A stretch of 30,613 nt of DNA, taken from a virus. Positions 27,649 through 30,613 of this stretch are shown in pieces. Where the stretch lies: the IMG/VR virus record IMGVR_UViG_3300028844_002548, positions 1 to 30,613 of that record. One strand, written 5' to 3'. The notes beneath the pieces were generated by a model that worked only from the letters and a program-made list of their open reading frames with translations, did no database searches and had not been told where the DNA came from. Position 1 is the first letter of the stretch. Every line of letters begins with the position of its first letter. Position numbers and translations under genes: made by a program.

Positions 27649-29271
27649 ATGGAAAATAAATTTATAGAAATATTCACAGGTCTTAAACGAGACTATGGTT
27701 ATGCAGATATAAACTCTGCATACAAAGATCCTTCTACAGGTAAACTTAAATTAAAATATGGTTGGGCAGCAAAAGAATTATTAGAGTCTGATTATTTAGA
27801 TCATCTTACAGGTAAAAAATCTATTGGTATACAACCTTGTAATGATGAAGGGCTCGCAAAGTTTGGAGCAATTGATATCGACTCTGATGAATATGATAAC
27901 TTTGATCTTCGAAAATATTTAGAAATTATTGATAAGAAAAACATTCCAGTCGTACCTGTTAAATCTAAAAGTGGTGGACTTCATATATATGTATTCTTTA
28001 AAGAACCAGTCAAAGCAAGTTTTGTTAGAAATTTTTTAGATAAATTATTATTTACATTTGATTTAAAAGCATCAACAGAAATATTTCCTAAACAAACACA
28101 ACTAGGTATTGGATCAGATCAAAAACCTATTAATGGTAACTTCATTAATCTACCTTACTACAACCGTAATGAAAGAGTTGGTGTTAATTTAGATGGTAGT
28201 GAGTTTACTTTTGAGCAATTTATAAAAGTCGTCGAGGCTAACACAAAGACTAAAGAAGATCTAGAAGAATTCGCCAATGAATTAATCCGACTCGAACTTA
28301 CAGGTGGTGCCGATGAATTTATAGATGGTCCAGTATGTTTGCAAAGATTATCAAAATCTAAACTGGATGATTACAGAGACAGATTTATTTATAACTATAT
28401 GGTGTTTGCTAAAAAGAAATACCCTGACAATTGGGAAGAAAAACTTTTAGAGGGTGCAAGAAATTATATTGTCTACGATAATATTTGGGGGGATGAAAAA
28501 GTAAAACAAAAAATTAAAGCTTATAAAAAAGATACTGCAGGCCATACTTGTTCAGAGGAACCTATTAATAGTATGTGTGTTAAATCAGAATGTTTAAAAA
28601 GAAAGTTTGGTGTAGCTTCTGATAAGGTTAAAAAGTTTCCAACATTATCTGCATTAATTAAAATAGATTATTCTCCAGACCCAGAGTTTAGATTTACTGT
28701 ACATTACAATGACAAAGTAGAAGGTGAAACGACTCAACAAATAATTGCGAGAGATGTAAATTATATCATGGACCAAGAAAAACTTAGACGATTAATTGGA
28801 GCACATACACCTATTCCACCACCAAGGATCAAAGGTGATGATATGCAAACTGTTTTGGATGTTTTATGGCAAGGAATGAAAACAGAGAAAGCTCCTCCAG
28901 GTACATCACCAAAAGAAGTATTACATAAACATTTAGAAGATTATATTCACGGTGTTCCAGCAGTAAGTGATGCTGCATTTAGAAGTGGTAGCACATTAAT
29001 TGATACTGATGGCTTTGCTTATTTTGTATTTGATCCCTTTTATAATTTTTTAAAAAATAAAGAATGGAAAGCTAAGATAGATAGAACAGGACAAATGCTA
29101 ATGGATTTTTTTGATGCCGAACTTAGACATCCTAAAAGATATCCTAAGAAAACAACTGAAAAAAAATCTAACAACCCTGTTAGATGTATAAAAGTTTCTA
29201 TGAAATATTTTGACAAAGAAGAAAATGAAATAGAAATTATACCGATGAAGAGTAAAAAAGATATTCTTTAA
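27649..29271 (+). CDS. Archaeo-eukaryotic-type (AEP) primase / primase-polymerase
   Basis: 540 aa. The catalytic core is visible: FGAIDIDSDEY (Asp76-x-Asp78), KSKSGGLHIYVFF (the sGGxH motif with His112) and EIFPKQTQLGIGSDQKPING with Glu144/Lys148 in the third-motif region, then NFINLPYYN. Residues about 228-315 hold four Cys (Cys230 in GPVCLQRL; Cys301, Cys310 and Cys315 in HTCSEEPINSMCVKSEC), a likely metal or iron-sulfur centre comparable to that of PriL-type regions. A C-terminal region (about 450-540, FAYFVFDPFYNFLKNKEWKA) is shared by phage primases lacking a fused helicase. It would lay primers for phage DNA replication with the neighbouring helicases and ssDNA-binding-like protein. The leader may regulate it through its ribosome binding site (AGAGGAAAG). 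Confidence 0.82.
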   Translation: MENKFIEIFTGLKRDYGYADINSAYKDPSTGKLKLKYGWAAKELLESDYLDHLTGKKSIGIQPCNDEGLAKFGAIDIDSDEYDNFDLRKYLEIIDKKNIPVVPVKSKSGGLHIYVFFKEPVKASFVRNFLDKLLFTFDLKASTEIFPKQTQLGIGSDQKPINGNFINLPYYNRNERVGVNLDGSEFTFEQFIKVVEANTKTKEDLEEFANELIRLELTGGADEFIDGPVCLQRLSKSKLDDYRDRFIYNYMVFAKKKYPDNWEEKLLEGARNYIVYDNIWGDEKVKQKIKAYKKDTAGHTCSEEPINSMCVKSECLKRKFGVASDKVKKFPTLSALIKIDYSPDPEFRFTVHYNDKVEGETTQQIIARDVNYIMDQEKLRRLIGAHTPIPPPRIKGDDMQTVLDVLWQGMKTEKAPPGTSPKEVLHKHLEDYIHGVPAVSDAAFRSGSTLIDTDGFAYFVFDPFYNFLKNKEWKAKIDRTGQMLMDFFDAELRHPKRYPKKTTEKKSNNPVRCIKVSMKYFDKEENEIEIIPMKSKKDIL

Positions 29272-30613
29272 TGACAAAAGTTACAAAGATATATGGCCCT
29301 CCAGGTACAGGGAAGACAGAGAAATTAATTCGAAGAGCCATGGCTTACATAAGAGTAGGTACTCCAGTAAGTAAAATAGGTTATTTTGCATTTACTCGTA
29401 AAGCAGCGCATGAAGCAAGAGATAGAATGCTTAAGAAAAATCCTGAGTATAAAAAAAAACAACTGAGATATTTTCAAACACTACACTCTTTAGCTTTTCA
29501 TAGTTTAGGACTAAGAGAAGAAAACGTTATGCAGGATTATCATTACAATGATCTTGGAAAAGAATTAAGTATTAGAGTCAACGCTAAAAAAGATGCAGAT
29601 GCTTCACCTTACCTAACTTGTGATAACGAATACTTTCAAATTATTTTAAAAGCAAAAGAAAAAAATATTCCAGTATGGGATGAGTATTGCACAGGAGAAC
29701 ATTCAACAAATGTGAAACCTGATTTATTAAAACATATTGAGGCAAATTACAATCACTACAAACATCCAGACATAAATAACTTAGTAGACTTTACAGATAT
29801 GATCCATGATATTGTACAGCAACCAAATAAAATTCCAGATTTTGATGTGGTGTTTATTGATGAAGCTCAGGATCTATCCCCAATACAATGGAAACTATAT
29901 GACATACTAAAATCTAAATCAAAAAATATTTATCTTGCAGGAGATGATGACCAAGCAATTTATGGTTGGGCCGGTGCAGATGTTGACAGATTTATTAAAG
30001 AACCCGCTACAGAAAAAGTATTATCAAGATCACGGAGAATTCCAAGAGCAGTACAGGATGTATCAGAAATTATTACGGCACGAATAGAAGGACTTAGAGC
30101 AACTAAAAATTATTTACCAAGAGATGAAGAAGGATTGTGTAGTAAAATCAATAGCTTAGAGAATCTTGACTTATTTAGTCAGGATTGGTTGATATTAACC
30201 CGAACGTTATCCAGGGCCAAAGAAATATGTGATCTTTTAAAAGTAAAAGGTTTATACTATGAAAATAAACATCAAAAAAGTTACAACACTAAATTATACA
30301 AAGCAATTATTAATCATAGTAAATGGTTAAATGGTGAAGACGTATTGGATAGCGCCCTAGAAGATATTAAAGAATACATGGGTAATAGAGAACTTAAAAA
30401 AGATTTAAAATGGTTTGAGTGTTTTGATAATGCACCCGCTGATGAAAAAATTTATATAAGATTAATGTTGTCAAATAAAGAAAGATTAAGTGATGAAGCA
30501 CGAATCAAAGTATCTACTATTCACGCAGCCAAAGGTGGTGAATGTGAGAACGTAATTTTAGTATTAGATAATGCTAAAAAAATAAGAGAAGCTACTACTA
30601 AAAGTATAATAAA
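29271..30613 (+). CDS. UvrD/Rep-like superfamily 1 DNA helicase (partial, runs off window)
   Basis: The frame from ATG 29271 (overlapping the primase stop, TAATG) is open to the window end, about 447 codons. Motifs: IYGPPGTGKTEKL (Walker A, 7-19), GYFAFTRKAAHEARDRM (Ia), FQTLHSLAFHSLG (Ib/Ic-like), DVVFIDEAQDLSPIQW (Walker B, 192-207), YLAGDDDQAIYGWAGA (motif III, 221-236), SRSRRIPRAVQ (IV) and STIHAAKGGECENVILVLD (V). These are the signatures of the UvrD/Rep/PcrA type of 3'-5' DNA helicase. Motif VI is beyond the edge. It is probably coupled to the primase and serves as replicative or repair helicase. Compared with bacterial UvrD, the insertion (2A/2B) regions appear short so far. Confidence 0.88.
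   Translation, partial: MTKVTKIYGPPGTGKTEKLIRRAMAYIRVGTPVSKIGYFAFTRKAAHEARDRMLKKNPEYKKKQLRYFQTLHSLAFHSLGLREENVMQDYHYNDLGKELSIRVNAKKDADASPYLTCDNEYFQIILKAKEKNIPVWDEYCTGEHSTNVKPDLLKHIEANYNHYKHPDINNLVDFTDMIHDIVQQPNKIPDFDVVFIDEAQDLSPIQWKLYDILKSKSKNIYLAGDDDQAIYGWAGADVDRFIKEPATEKVLSRSRRIPRAVQDVSEIITARIEGLRATKNYLPRDEEGLCSKINSLENLDLFSQDWLILTRTLSRAKEICDLLKVKGLYYENKHQKSYNTKLYKAIINHSKWLNGEDVLDSALEDIKEYMGNRELKKDLKWFECFDNAPADEKIYIRLMLSNKERLSDEARIKVSTIHAAKGGECENVILVLDNAKKIREATTKSII

Overview
The window is a piece of a strictly lytic-looking, A+T-rich tailed-phage genome. It most resembles the uncultured marine podoviruses seen in ocean viromes, and SAR11-type (Pelagibacterales) bacteria are a plausible host. 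The basis is gene content: a P22 gp4-like adaptor, a P22 gp10-like tail/stabilisation protein, very large internal virion proteins, a glycine-rich tail fibre, marine-phage 'GGRIG' repeat proteins, 2-oxoglutarate/Fe(II) oxygenases, and a primase plus two helicases. The host is an inference from composition and family resemblance. No integrase, repressor, tRNA, CRISPR array or phage RNA polymerase is visible, and terminase, portal and most of the capsid gene lie outside the window.

Layout. Positions 1-7033 (+) hold the end of a probable head gene, two adaptor/connector proteins that share a module, a conserved small virion protein, a cupredoxin-like tryptophan/glycine repeat protein, a fibre-type protein, a cysteine-containing glycine-rich fibre and a small fibre-associated protein. 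Positions 7034-9854 (+) are an A+T-rich accessory cassette: four different 2OG-Fe(II) oxygenase genes in a row, then one unknown gene. At 9855-12494 (+) come the gp10-like protein and four small genes. At 12469-14362 (+) two glycosyltransferases overlap by 14 nt. At 14399-24095 (+) are the presumed internal virion/ejection proteins (697, 295, 467, 1442 and 244 aa) and a 58-aa single-membrane-span protein. At 24092-25719 (-) are a small gene and an SNF2-type helicase, meeting the late genes tail to tail. At 25785-30613 (+) is the early/replication module: two conserved unknown early proteins, an ssDNA-binding-like protein, an archaeo-eukaryotic-type primase and a UvrD/Rep-like helicase cut by the window end.

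How it works together. Sigma70-like promoters (TTGACA boxes with good -10 boxes) precede the early genes at 25785 and 26244, so the phage probably relies on host RNA polymerase at least early. Less certain promoters sit before the fibre gene, before the oxygenase cassette and inside its last gene. The most interesting proposal is that the oxygenases and glycosyltransferases embedded in the tail region form a hydroxylation/glycosylation system acting on virion proteins (notably the Gly/Pro-rich fibre) or on host surface or metabolic targets; this is inference. Other points of note are a possible RNA switch in front of the primase gene that can expose or hide its ribosome binding site, a start-codon-proximal hairpin hiding the Shine-Dalgarno of the cupredoxin-like gene, an in-frame TGA at codon 3 of what looks like the true start of the 467-aa protein, and an apparent in-frame deletion in the gp10-like gene.
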